Below are positions 24,901 through 35,719 of a stretch of DNA of 64,000 bases, piece by piece; position 1 is the stretch's first letter; the number at the start of each line of letters is the position of its first letter. Made by a program: the position numbers and the translations under genes. A model generated the notes under the pieces. It was not told where the DNA came from. It ran no database searches and worked only from the letters and a program-made list of their open reading frames with translations. Source of the DNA: Anastatus disparis (Eukaryota > Arthropoda > Insecta > Hymenoptera > Eupelmidae); contig JAFFSR010000309.1 in NCBI GenBank assembly GCA_017163975.1, positions 186,001-250,000 of the forward strand, given 5' to 3'.

Positions 24901-24972
24901 AAAGCAGGGCGGACACAGGTCATTAAGCATCACCTGTATGTTAGACTCCTTGGTGAAGAGCGCACTGAATAG
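21961..24972 (+). CDS. LINE ORF2: APE endonuclease and reverse transcriptase, 1003 aa
   Basis: Residues 1-240 are an APE-type endonuclease: ANVNRL, the catalytic Glu in AVTETFL, VVITGDFNINL (about residue 186), SSHTWIDLFI and a terminal GHDVISI, where SDH is usual. Residues about 470-760 are the RT: TRPIAKLCEISKVLER, LFDFSKAFDT (catalytic Asp near 625), AGVPQGSVLGPLLF (near 682) and HILFADDLQVY (FADD near 715). A thumb/connection region follows to residue 1003; there is no RNase H. The frame has no stop. The start at 21961 is the first Met after ORF1 and leaves the endonuclease complete. Such proteins nick the target and prime reverse transcription there. Confidence 0.93.
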   Translation: MSKSSHSNVLTSFISDDSSFLNSNFNLTLNSISPIETPKIKGTEFFQGIKIAHANVNRLKTHFSIVESYITDNMIDIFAVTETFLTELDNSSIISVDHYNFYRLDRVGKVGGGVGFYTRDFLRVNILSHSDPLFNNTAEFIIAEISIDSEKLLFAVVYLRPKALFPDEFFESLSNMLPSYKNVVITGDFNINLMNSNYTADTFRSTVDSFALFLVPSEPTHHTLTAEYSSHTWIDLFIINDESSLQSYNKSSAPFVAGHDVISISFRAFKPQNTSRNFLFRDFKNLNCDILNNLVSQNLSINSQGSHSLSDCNLNSSHIDNLASRLSSVLVSSFDICSPLKSCQLNIRKKPWVSADIRKKMHERDRAYKAAARSGSSLAIARYRRLRGEVSNSLDTAKNTYIANRLSSSANSANRWSILHKIGLSNKVLPSPLQYFSSRALLTHYTAISSLSSPLNNNEINEVLAIPLRHDLPTFEFTQVDQSLVKSIINLASSKSVGPDGLSADMLKFSQNSLVPHLTDLINLSLASGSFPASWKRAYFLPLAKSSKLDSLSQTRPIAKLCEISKVLERVVHIQLYTHIESHSLLNNLQTGFRKSNSTQTALLKLLEDTRLAIDKRMITLLLLFDFSKAFDTVPHARLLRKLRSVNCSDAVIRWFASYLRDRSYAVPDAEGAVGDWMSCSAGVPQGSVLGPLLFSVYINDLPLVLNNAQHILFADDLQVYHSFLPSMLNEEISFLNHEVASVVKWAKDNHLTLDPSKMQAIFLGSEQYIARIDSSTCPSIFVNNIPIPYSSVVKNLGVWITSNPNWNKQVNSFIDRIYGTLQSLKFHKHALSKCLRKELVEALIFPIIDYCCIIYDDIPQTLNIKLRRALNAAVRFVFGNIGRCERVTPFRLELGWLSVQNRRLYFKATLAHSVVTYQNPSYLASKFRRANIDTIVRSSSRLPQRLLICPDVRTAAMLNSFVYSSSTFINNNVDLFVDFKAGRTQVIKHHLYVRLLGEERTE

Positions 24973-25320
24973 CATAATGCAATGGTTACTCGATGAGGAT
25001 TTTCAAACAAGAATTTACTCATTTTGCTTGTAGTATACACTTATCAGTGCTGACTTGGGGTGTGGATTAATAAATAGATCAAGGACTATGCTATCTATAT
25101 AAATGATTTAATACTATATAGCTGAATTATCACTACCAGTCATTATTTTTGTGTTATATTCATTTACATACTTTATTTTATTTTGTTATCTATTGTTATC
25201 TACCGAATGCTTACTATTTACTTACTGATAATTATAATTATCTTATATTGTTTATTATCACTACGTTTTCATGTATTTTTTCAATTTTTATTATTTGTGA
25301 TCTCTCTGTAGTTTAAATGG

Positions 25321-25371
25321 GTCATACGGGGTTATACCCCACGACCTGAAATAAAGTGCTCAATCAATCAA
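25321..25371 (+). other. LINE 3' terminus: stem-loop and (AATC)n tail
   Basis: GGGG (25328-25331) TTATA CCCC (25337-25340) forms a short hairpin, followed by ACGACCTGAAATAAAGTGCTC and AATCAATCAATC. CR1-like RTs are known to recognise short 3' structures and end in simple repeats. Confidence 0.6.
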
Positions 25372-25724
25372 TCTCTCTCTTACCTGAGCTTGAATATGTA
25401 TACATGCACACATAACGATACTGTGCTGTTGAGCCTTCTTTCTTTCCTGCTATATATTGCTTGGTGGTGTACTAATGCATGCGTTATGAATTAATAATGA
25501 AAGTTTAATGTAATTAGTGGGTCTACCTATATTTGCGTTTTTAGTAAGGGGATTCACTAGAAGATAAAAAATAAAAATTTTTTTACAAAAACAAAAAATT
25601 TTAAAAATTTTTAATAAATAAAAACCGACTTTAAAAGTATCGAATAAAAACAAAATTTTTTACAAAAAATAAGATTTTAAAAACATTGCACTAAAAAATG
25701 ACGAATAAAAAATTTTTAACAAAA
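25372..25724. other. Spacer with degenerate AACCGACTT repeats
   Basis: No gene. From about 25610 a loosely repeated pattern (AACCGACTT(T/C)AAAA..., AACAAAATTTTTTACAAAAAA) leads into the foldback element that follows and looks like older copies of its end. Confidence 0.5.
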
Positions 25725-26060
25725 AAAAAACCGACTTCAAAAAATGCACTGAAAAGTAACAAATAATTTATTATCTTTAGAAATCATACAAATAATTGGT
25801 AAAATACAATTTTAGAAGTCGGCGTCTAATTCTAAATCTGTGGTGCGTAAGCAGAACGACTTAGTCCATTTTTTCAAAAATAACGTTCACATTCATTGTT
25901 CAAAAATAACGTTTACATTTATTGTTAAAAAATAACGTTTACATTCATTGAGGAATTAGACGCCGACTTCTAAAATTGTATTTTACCAATTATTTGTATG
26001 ATTTCTAAAGATAATAAATTATTTGTTACTTTTCAGTGCATTTTTTGAAGTCGGTTTTTT
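25725..26060. mobile_element. Small foldback element with perfect 108-bp arms
   Basis: The left arm 25725-25832 and right arm 25953-26060 are exact reverse complements as read by eye. Outer ends are ACCGACTTCAAAAAATGC and its complement; inner ends are GCGTCTAATTC and its complement. The 120-bp centre holds three direct copies of an about 26-bp unit (AAAAATAACGTTYACATTYATTG) at 25873-25950. It is flanked by an A-run on the left and a T-run on the right. No ORF. Probably a nonautonomous DNA transposon; the family is not identified. Confidence 0.75.
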
Positions 26061-28753
26061 TTAGGATTAAGGACCCTAATTATCTTAGTGAGGAAAATTT
26101 TTATTTCTGAATATTCGTTTGTAACCGTGCTTGGTTTATATCGCTGACGACCGTCGCATAATTGGCACCGGAATAGAAATGTTTAGTACGGTCTACGCTT
26201 AATATTTTTTTCGATTGACTGTTTTTGAATCTATACGTCAAAATTACCTCTGTTCATTTTACTATTGCTTTTAAGTTGAATGGATTTTTCCGTCCCAAAT
26301 TTTCTCTTCTGTTTTGGAGAAAATATGGACAGTAAAAATGAATTGTTCTGTCCTAAAATGATTCGAGGGAAAATGTATTTCCCCAAAATGATTTTATACT
26401 TTTGCATGTTTTACGGCGGTAGAATAACATATTAGAAATTCTTCTTTGAGGTTACATTAATTTTTCCAATTTTCTCTGGTTTTTTTTTTTATTTTTAGAG
26501 AGTGGGTCAGATCGCAGTTTGAACGTAGATTTAAATTTTGGTTGTGAAATTCTTCATGGATCCTAAAAATTTTAACGCGAGGAGATTCCAATTCGTTCAC
26601 CCCCCATTTTTTTATTTCGCGGCCTATCTTGATTGAACTATTGGTTCCGGCAGCTACTAAGTGATATGCCTACTCATCACTTTTCGCATCCTTTCGCAAT
26701 AGTCAATATGGCTAAAAATATTTAATATTCAAGAGATACCTTAATTCAATAAAAGAAATTCCTTGTGAAGTCATGGTTAATTTAATTTAAATCGAAGAAT
26801 GTTTGGATATTTGTTTAAATTTTTAAAATGAGAATTTATTTTAAACACACTTAAAATATTTATATATTTTGTTTTATAAAATGTTAATTAATTTTTTTTT
26901 TTTTTTGTTTAAAATAGATAAAAGTTATGCAAATTATTAAATGATTAATTAAATTAAATTTTTACAATTTACAAAATTATCAGGAATTTCAAGTTTTCAA
27001 TTTTGAATTTCATGAAAATCAAAATAAAAATGATTTTAAAATAATCTGAAAAGCAATAAAATATCCATTACATTTTTCAATTTTGAAAGTGACTAGGTTA
27101 TTAGTAAATCAGTGTTTCGAAGCATACTTTTTGACTACCTTATAAATACTTTCCTAAATATTTGAAATATTTATAAATATACGTTGAAGAGTTATTTTCC
27201 ATTTAAATTTTGTGGGAGAATACTTTGTAAATACTCCATGAATACCTCAATAATATATTGTATATTAACTTCAAAGCGGGCACCCGCGAATTCTCAAAGA
27301 ACTCTCTTTTCCAAATGTGTGCTCATTAGGAGTCCTCATTTGAATTACACAGAGTTTATACCATTCAAGCATTTTAGCAAAGAGCAATTTGTAATTAAAA
27401 TATTTTTACTATAGTTGACTTGCAAATATATCTACCAGTTACCAATATTTGTTTTTTTTTTGTTTATTCTCTTTTTTTTTAATGGTTAATTAGAATTAAA
27501 ATTCATGGAAAGAATATAAGGAGCAAAAATTAAATTCATTCAAAGATTAGAAAGTTTTGAACAGTACACTTGTTTTTTTTTTTTTTTTTTTTTTAAATGC
27601 ATTTAAAAATTCGAGTATATATTAACGCAATTAATTGCTTTTGGATGTATTTGCTCCGAAATAACGTTTGTAATTACAAAATATGCCATACAAAAATAAA
27701 ATAAAAGCATATATAAATTAAATAAAAGCAATAGTTCATTTTCGTAATAATTAATTTGAATATTATTTCAATAATTTACAAATCACTAAGTTTTGTTATA
27801 TTTAAACATGTAATAAAATAAATTTACGTTAATAAAAATTAATATTACAAAACAATCACACAAAAAGAATTTTCATTTTAATTGCAGTTACATAAAAAAT
27901 TTTATACGTGGTTGAAAAAGAAAAATCTAAATAAACCTGTAAAAGCAGGGTTTTATCTAGAAGCTCCGTAATAATTAATAATTTCTAATCATTCCTTAAT
28001 TTTTATTCTTTTTCTAATTAATTGAAACAACAATTCAGGTTATTCAGAGCGAATTCTAATCTCCAGCTTATATATTACAAATTGCAGATGAAAATTTCAA
28101 ATAAAAATATAGTCACGGTCACATTTTTAAATTTCTATTTCGCGCCTGTGTTATTCTTATGCATCGGCCGTCGATATCCGTCGGCAGATGCACGACCGCA
28201 AGTCATTTCTATAATTATCTTAATATACTTTAAGAAAAACACGATTACTTTTGATATCCTTTATGCTAACTATTTAGATTGTTAGAGAAAAATCACGTAC
28301 TTCGAATTTCTAAATTCTATTTTTTTTTCTAATGGGATTTAACATTCTACTTAATTAATTATTATTTTTGCTATATTGTTAAACAAAATTTCAGTAATTA
28401 CCTTAACCAATTTATTATTTCATTTTTACTGTTTCAATTTATTTTAAATTTAAACACAGGTTTCTAAATGAAATTACGTATCAATCCACTTACAATTTCG
28501 TTAAAAAGAAAATACAATTCATTCATTAATTCTATATAGCATTATTACTCCTCCTAGACCGTCAGTCTGATACCGTCGCTAAACGCAGACGCGCCAGCAT
28601 ACCGTCGTACGCAGGATTATTGAAGGATATTAAGGTTGTATGGGCTATACAGTCTGTGTCAAAAGTTAGTATTTTTAAAAATCGTCTATTTTCGGTAGCA
28701 AGTAATTATCTAATTTTTAACTTAGCAACTTATTAGATAATACTAAAACAATT
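26061..28753. other. AT-rich stretch without a recognisable gene
   Basis: Only short chance ORFs and homopolymer runs (a T-run near 27570). Short GC-richer islets near 26140, 28140-28200 and 28555-28610 share CCGTCG-like words but nothing I can name. Confidence 0.5.
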
Positions 28754-28917
28754 ATTTTAAACTTTCAGTCGTAATCGAGAGCTCGTAGAGTTCGGACGTC
28801 TGTTTTGTTTACAGCTCTCATATAGATAAACAAGTGTGAGTTTCAGTGTGCGTACAACGAGTATATTTTCCGGGGTCTGCATGCTTTTGCATATAGCCCG
28901 GTTTTCGGTGTTGCACA

Positions 28918-30249
28918 ATGGATATTGGTGCAAGCGCTGCTTCGCCTAATGGTCTGTCCTCTGACTACAGTAGACAGGCCACCCAAGTAATCAGTCCCAC
29001 AGTAGAAGTTAAAAATGGCAGTGAACAGTCTTCGCAAAGTGTTAATCTTTCACAGATCAAAAATAGTTTAAGCTACGCCAGTGCAACCCAGGGCGATGTG
29101 TTTCCCGAAAAAAATCAAGGCCTAGTATTGGAATGTAGAAATAATTTGCAACTAAATGAGTACGTCACGGCAATAGGAAGTTTGGTGCAGCCAAGGAATG
29201 TGTTATTCGCCTCAAGAGTATCAAACAGCAGATTACAGGTATTTCTAAGAAGTAAAGAATTGGTAGAGGAATTTTCCAATAATAACAAAACGGTAATCAT
29301 CAACAACACATCTATTCAAGTAAGACCACTTATAATCAAACATCAAAGAATAATCATCTCTAATGTATCCCCAACTATACCACATTCCATTCTCGAAGAT
29401 TATTTAGATTCTTTGAATGTACGACGCGAATCGTCGGTCAGTTTCCTAAAAGCCAGTATAACAAACAATGAATATAGTCATGTGTTTAGTTTTAGAAGAC
29501 AAATTTACATCAATCCTGAGGACCTTAATAAACTTCCTCAATTTAAAAGAATTACGCATGATGATACCACGTACACAATTTTCTTTTCTACCGACACGCT
29601 AAAATGTTTCGTATGTAAAGCCGACGGGCATTTAGCCAAAAACTGCACCACAGTTAACACAGACTTGACCAACTTTCCAAGCCTTCCTACACCTGGTACC
29701 TATAATGAGACAATGGTTATGCAGATAGACAACCAGAGTCCGGATCTACCAGACATAACAAACGGAGCTAACCAGAAAAGAGGGCATTCTCAAGTTGACG
29801 CAAGCACAACTAGCTCCCAATCTGCAATTCGGGACTCCTTAACCAAGGCAAATCCACTAAGTAATCTAACAATAGAAGCAATAGATAAAACCACCAACAG
29901 CAAAATCCAAAAAAATAAAAAAAGGAAAATAATTCAAGAAACGAAAAGTCTAGACGTCCTCCTTGAACCAACAAAAACTAAACTAGAAAATAATGAAACT
30001 AACATTAAATATCTTGAATTCATAAGTTTCTTAACGAACATTAAAGGCGCTAAAAATCCTATAGATATAGCAAAACAATACACAGATGACATTAACTCGC
30101 TGATCATGCTAATGTATGGCCTCTACCCCCACTTAAAAGAAAGATCTATCAAAGCTTTCTTCACACGAACTATGAACAAACTCAAAGGAAACCGATCACG
30201 CAATACAGACTCTTCAACCACAGAAGACGAAGCATCTTCTCAAGAATAA
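28918..30249 (+). CDS. LINE ORF1 protein with CCHC knuckle, 443 aa
   Basis: This frame is uninterrupted. Residues about 60-225 are a conserved ORF1 region with two RRM-like halves (LVLECRNNLQLNEYV; RIIISNVSPTIPHSILEDYL). Residues 230-243, CFVCKADGHLAKNC, are a C-x2-C-x4-H-x4-C zinc knuckle. The C-terminal half is low in structure, rich in Asn, Ser and Thr, with a basic KKRK stretch near residue 340. The start at 28918 is the first Met of the element and follows the short leader. In the family this protein binds element RNA. It is intact although ORF2 beside it is ruined, so it could in principle still be translated. Confidence 0.85.
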   Translation: MDIGASAASPNGLSSDYSRQATQVISPTVEVKNGSEQSSQSVNLSQIKNSLSYASATQGDVFPEKNQGLVLECRNNLQLNEYVTAIGSLVQPRNVLFASRVSNSRLQVFLRSKELVEEFSNNNKTVIINNTSIQVRPLIIKHQRIIISNVSPTIPHSILEDYLDSLNVRRESSVSFLKASITNNEYSHVFSFRRQIYINPEDLNKLPQFKRITHDDTTYTIFFSTDTLKCFVCKADGHLAKNCTTVNTDLTNFPSLPTPGTYNETMVMQIDNQSPDLPDITNGANQKRGHSQVDASTTSSQSAIRDSLTKANPLSNLTIEAIDKTTNSKIQKNKKRKIIQETKSLDVLLEPTKTKLENNETNIKYLEFISFLTNIKGAKNPIDIAKQYTDDINSLIMLMYGLYPHLKERSIKAFFTRTMNKLKGNRSRNTDSSTTEDEASSQE

Positions 30250-30283
30250 CTATTCAAATACCAATAAAAATAAATTTATAAAT

Positions 30284-33200
30284 ATGAATCTTAACATTTT
30301 GCAATGGAACATGAACGGCTTTAACAACAACTATGTAATGCTGCAAAAACTCGTTAATGACACCAAAGCAAATGTTATATGCATACAGGAAACACATTTT
30401 AAAAAGGAATACCTCCACAAGCAGATCAACAAACACACATGCTATTAAAAAAACAGACACAATCAAAACATTGCCAGTGGAGGCGTTGCCATATATGTCA
30501 ACGATAATTTTTACAGTGAAAAAATTTACTTAAAGAGTAATCTAGAAGCCACTGCAACGTCTATATCACTTAACAACAAACAAATATGCATCCGTAACAT
30601 ATACATTCCTAACAGCTATAATCTTAACTCACTAGAACTCGAAAACTTAATCGCTTAACTCCCCACTCCTTTTATATTGTTTATATCTTTTATATTTATA
30701 TTATCCTTTTATATTACTCGAAAACTTAATCGCTTAACTCCCCACTCCTTTTATATTGGTAGGAGACTTTAACAGCCACAACGTCTCATGGGGCAGCACA
30801 CACACTGACAGCAGAGGCACGATCATAGAACAGTTTATGGATAATCATAATCTTTTAATATTAAATGATGGAAAACCCACACACTTCAGTTCAGCTAACG
30901 CAACCAGTAGCATCATCGATCTCTCTATTTGTTCTTCATCCTTGGGAGGTTATATTGATTGGTCTGTTTTGGATGACCTTTACGGAAGTGACGACTACCC
31001 CATCAAGCTGGAATTTCTCAACGATAACATCACGGTTCCAATTCACAAACCTAGATGGATATACCACAAAGCTGATTGGAACAGCTATAGAATAATAATA
31101 GAAAACAACATTAAAGAACTTCCTTGCCCTAACATCAACATAGCTATGAACATAAATGATTTAGTCAACAACCTGAACAACACAATATTAGAAGCGGCGA
31201 AATCCACAATTCCACAAACAAACAGCAAAAAGGAGTCAACCGTGGTGGAATTCCGAATGCGAAATAGCTATAAAGGAAGCCAAACACGCTAAAAATAGGT
31301 ATAAAAAACAGAAAACTCTTAACAACAAAATATTTTTTAATCAAAAAAACGCCATGTTTAAAAGAATAATGACGCAGAGCAAAAGAAACTCCTGGTTCAA
31401 TTTTATCTCCGACTTCAAGAAACCAATAAACAGTAAAGAAATATTCAACAAAATTAACAAAATTAATGGCTTCAAAAAACGCAATAATTTCAACTACATA
31501 GTCGATAATCACAATAAAAACATCTGTGACTCAAACGAAATTGCTAATTCTTTCGCTGAAAACTTTGCTAAAAACTCTAGCAATGAAAATTACCCTCCTA
31601 ATTTTTTACTAATCAAGACAAATACTGAAAACACGCCTATCAACTTCGACTACTCTCAAGATAACGACATCTCAGAACTGAACACCAACATAACTATGGA
31701 GGAGGTGCTAGCAAGCCTATGCAAAGCTAAAAACAGTTGCGCTGGAGCAGACGAGATTCCATACATATTTATCAAACAGCTACCTATAAGTGCAATCGAA
31801 AACATTCTCAAGCTATATAATTACATCTGGGTTAGAAATGAATTCCCCATACTTTGGACTTCGGCTATAGTGGTACCTATACCCAAACCAAACAAAGACC
31901 GTAAGCAAATCTCTAACTATAGACCCATATCTCTCACCTGCTGCATGTGCAAACTACTTGAAAAAATAATTGACAAAAGACTGAGCTGGTATTTAGAAAC
32001 TAACAATATCATCTCAAAAAATCAGAATGAGGCCATCAGCGTGAGGCTCTTCATAATCACTATCAATGATATATTAAAAAATCTCAAAACGCCAATCACT
32101 TGCACCATGTATGCAGATGACCTGAATTTCGGCATAGCAGGTAAAGACATCGAAACCAGCACAAAACTCATGCAAAAAACATTGAACGACATCGAGCTTT
32201 TCGCCAACAACAACGGGCTCAAATTCTCAGCTGATAAGTCTACAATTATTTTATTTGAAAAACACGAATCCCTCGATACATCAGTTCTTAAACTAAACAA
32301 CAAAACACTTAAAAATTCCGATCAAATCAAAATATTAGGCCTACTGTTCGACAAAAAGCTAACCTGGGTGCCATTTATCAAACAGCTTAAGGCCGACTGC
32401 TACGCTCGCATGAACATCATAAAAACTATAGCAGGAAGAAGTTGGGGAGCAGAGCAGGAGATTCTGAGGCTGTCATATATAGCTTTAATTCGTAGCAAAA
32501 AAGACTACGCATGTATTATTTACGGGTAAGCCAAACCTCATATGCTCAGCTTACTCGAACCAGTTAATAATATGGGTGCAAGAATTATTACTGGTGCATT
32601 TAAAAGCAGTCCCACTCTCAGCGTTTTAGCTGAAGCTAATCTACCACCACTAGAAACCAGAAGAAGACAAATGCTTCTAAACTATACTGCTTCACTAGCG
32701 TGCAACCCGAGCAACCCCAACTTCAACATCATTCAGAACTGCAATGTCGAAACATTAAGCCAAACCATCAGTGGCAAAATCAGCAACATATTAAATGAAA
32801 TCAACGCCAGCATACCTAAAGTCTTCTCTTTTACTAAGCTAAGTTCACCGCCCTAGAATACTAAATACGATTTCAACGATTCTAGTATAGTACACACCTT
32901 TCGAGAATCTAAATGCATTAAAACAGCTACAAATCTGTTCAGACACATAATCCATTCCAAATATAAAGATACTAACTTAATTTTTACCAGCGTGCACCAA
33001 CTACAGGATAGGAGGGAAGCAGCAATAGTAGATACTAACAATTATATAAAACGAATAAAACCGCACAAATACAGTTCATACTACACAACAGCGATAATCT
33101 CGATACTCGACGCTCTCGAACGAATCAACACAAGCCCGCATAGCCAAGCTTTAATAATATACAACTCACTCAGGATATACAAGGATCTCAACAACAACGA

Positions 33201-33787
33201 AAATGATGCACACTTTATCAACATAATAAAAAAAAAAAATTCACACATTACAAAAAACCTCCAGCAAATTAGTTAAGTTTCTATGGGCACCCTTAGGCAT
33301 GGACATAACAGAGCAAAAACTCGTTGAAGCAGAAGCAAAAAAAGCAGCCTGTTCCAAAACATACACAAATACAACAGTCAGCCATAGTGACCTCAGACGC
33401 CAGTGGAAAAAACTCAATAACATCAACTGGCAGCATAAATGGAAGAGCATAGCCAGCCAAAAAATACTAAGATCAAGACCAGATTTCTTCAGTGAGAACC
33501 CAACCCTAAACTTTAACAGAAAGGAGCAAGTGGTGCTGTGTAGGCTCAGGATCGGGCATACCAACCTCACCCACAGCTATCTCATGAAGAAGGAAGAGGA
33601 GCCATTGTGCGACAAATGCAACTGCAAAAACACAGTAGAACATATTTTGACATCTTGCGACAAATGCAAGGACTTTAGACAACAGACACACAACATCACT
33701 GAAATGGAAAGCTGGCTGAACACAAAGCACAACTGCAATAGAACACTACAGTTTTTGAAGAACACGCAAATATTCAAGTTAATATAA
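30284..33787 (+). pseudogene. LINE ORF2 (endonuclease, RT, RNase H), heavily broken
   Basis: It starts with MNLNILQWNMNGFNNNY at 30284, a typical APE endonuclease start, and has IQETHF, SGGVAIYV, LVGDFNSHNVSWG (about 30756) and SIIDLSI. Breaks are a stop near 30447, a stop and frameshift at the 30638-30758 duplication, and a frameshift near 31240 (PWWNSECEIA runs on in another frame). Further stops are at 32527 (Ser codon to TAA), 32854 (Trp to TAG) and 33274, followed by a last frameshift near 33280. The RT keeps YADDLNFG (32109) but jumps from ISKNQNEA to LFIITINDIL, missing motifs A and B. RNase H remains lie at about 32980-33350. The end has the C-x2-C...EHIL-x2-C zinc motif at 33607-33660. 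Confidence 0.88.
30637..30758 (+). repeat. Tandem duplication inside LINE ORF2
   Basis: A 42-bp segment beginning CTCGAAAACTTAATCGC is present at 30638-30679 and 30717-30758, separated by 37 bp of TTTATAT-rich filler. The 79-bp shift changes the reading frame by one. Both copies carry the same TAA stop, so the stop mutation is older than the duplication or was copied with it. Confidence 0.85.
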
Positions 33788-33940
33788 ACAATGTATATAA
33801 TTCTTATAATGTTTAATGTATAATCATAAAATCTGTATTTTTTGACAATGTAACTGACAATGTAATATCTGTGGTCGCTAATACTCTTAGAAGGCATGCG
33901 ACATTAAATAAACACATTAAAAAAAATCATTTTAAACTTT

Positions 33941-35719
33941 GTTTCATTTAAATTTAATGAATTATTAAAGAGTTATAACATTTTAAAGTTTATAAATTTT
34001 ACACAAATCTAATGCAATCATAAATAATAATGCTAAACTTTCAAAAATGATTTTATTTGACTGCAACGAAGTTTATTTTGTTCAGTTTAAAATTTAGAAT
34101 CTATTGACGAGGATGGAATTTTTATTTTTATTTTTTATTAAAATTTATTGCTAATTTTCTGCGAAAAAATGTATATGTCTCAGACAGTACTTACTATTTT
34201 ATCATAGAAAAAGGATTTTTTTCAAGGAGTTTTACCTACCTAAACAAAATCCAGCCCTTAACTAAATTTATTCTATTTATGACGGAAATTAATTTGATTT
34301 TTCATTAAGTAAAGTAGCAATAACTTCATTAAACTTAACCTTTTGATTTTTATATAGAGTTAACGAAATCCTTTCTTTAAAATAAAGGCAAAAAAAATAT
34401 TAAAAAACCCGTTTTTTTTTAGAGTAATTTTTTTTATGTCTTTAACAATGCATATATTTTGAGACAGATTTCTGGATTTTTATTTTTAATAAAAATAATT
34501 ATCCTTTTGACTAGATTGAAAATAAATTTTTTCTTAAATATAATTTACTAAAAAAAATGACAGAGTACCATATTACACTATTACAATAAGATTTGAAAAA
34601 TGTTTTTCTTTTCAACAAAATTAAATCAAATATGTTGGAAAGTATATTTTTACTACATTAAAGTAAAATGTTTAATTAATTTTCTTACAGAAAATTGCCT
34701 CCAAGTTTACTATCGTAAACTTTTAATACCATTAGATTATATCTTATTAAAAATTAAATTAATTTGACTTAACACCAAAAGTAGAAAGAAAAAAAAATAC
34801 AAAGTAAAGGTGAAGATAGTGGCTGCAGCCTCGCGGGCTGCAGCACACACGTACTGCCCATTAGGCCTTGTCGCGCGCGTCTCTCTTCAAGCTACGCCCG
34901 TCGTTGAAGCTAGCACCGTCAGGCCAACTTCAAACATAGTAACTGGTAGTGGAAGGAGATGCAAGAAAAGAGGGAGATAGCTCTCTTTCTCCTTCTTGCA
35001 CTCCCTTGTCCAGTGCGTTGGAACAATAGTGAGTTCCCACGCTAAATGCAGAAAAGTAGAGAGAGTGGAGGCTCAAAGATCTCCGTCGACGGTAAAGCTG
35101 TCGAATTCCCTGAACTTGATAAAAGAGTGAAAAGAAAGTGGCCTTGACGCTTTTAAGACCTATTTCTTTTTACTATGGGAATGAATGATTAAAATTTTTA
35201 TTAGAAAATCAAAAATATTTCTTTAAGACGACTGAAAATTTAAGTGAAAAATTCTATCACTTAACATAGAGAATAAAGTATTTAAATTACTTTTCATGAA
35301 AATATATTATTTAAAAAGTTACTTGTTAACAATTTTTTATGAATAACATACATTTAAACTTAAGAGCATGACGAAGCTGCCCGCCATTTAATAATATTTC
35401 CAATCCTAACTTATGAATAAACGATGCGTTTTTTTGCTACGAAGTAAAAATTTGTAAGATTAAACTCTTGACAGCTCAAGAAATCCACCAAAATATTATA
35501 CATATAAAGTTATAATAAAAACTTTCAATGTATCGTATTTTATGGTTAGGTTTATCAAGTTTGATATCTAATTTCCAATCCAAGCTCATAAAAAAATAAC
35601 AAGTCCAAATGATTCTTTATTTTAACAAAAATTATTGTATTAATATAGCTTTAGTGCGGACAAGTTATTATATTTGTTTAATTTATGAATTTAAAAAGAT
35701 ATCGATAAAATAAAAAAAG
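33941..35719. other. Non-coding stretch with a GC-rich islet at 34815-35140
   Basis: Mostly AT-rich without ORFs. The islet 34815-35140 contains GGCTGCAGCC-TCGCG-GGCTGCAGC (34821-34844) and an imperfect 23-bp hairpin at 34955-35004 (GGAGATGCAAGAA against TTCTTGCACTCC). It could be an LTR or promoter fragment; no gene follows it. Confidence 0.5.

Larger units (their letters stand above)
20341..25371 (+). mobile_element. Full-length non-LTR retrotransposon, CR1/Jockey group
   Basis: A 5' leader of about 420 bp is followed by ORF1 (20764-21939, one stop), a 21-bp gap, intact ORF2 (21961-24972) and a 3' UTR of about 400 bp ending in (AATC)n, not poly(A). There is no RNase H domain. A microsatellite-like tail, a terminal stem-loop and an APE-type endonuclease followed by RT fit the CR1-like LINEs; the exact clade is not decided here. 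CT dinucleotides on both sides suggest insertion into a (CT)n tract, with a few CT units as target duplication. The intact ORF2 implies a young copy. Confidence 0.88.
28754..33940 (+). mobile_element. I-group non-LTR retrotransposon with 12-bp target-site duplication
   Basis: ATTTTAAACTTT occurs at 28754-28765 and again at 33929-33940, directly flanking the element 28766-33928. The element starts CAGTCGTAATCG and ends in an A-rich tail after AATAAACACATT, so it is complete at both ends. It has a 152-bp leader, intact ORF1, a 34-bp gap and a broken ORF2 with endonuclease, RT, RNase H remains and a C-terminal zinc motif. A CAGT start, a CCHC knuckle in ORF1 and an RNase H domain in ORF2 fit the I group of LINEs. 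Confidence 0.9.

Noticed and set aside
25873..25950. Three spaced direct repeats as a CRISPR-like array
   Set aside because: Only three 26-bp units, no distinct spacers, eukaryotic context; they are the centre of a foldback element.
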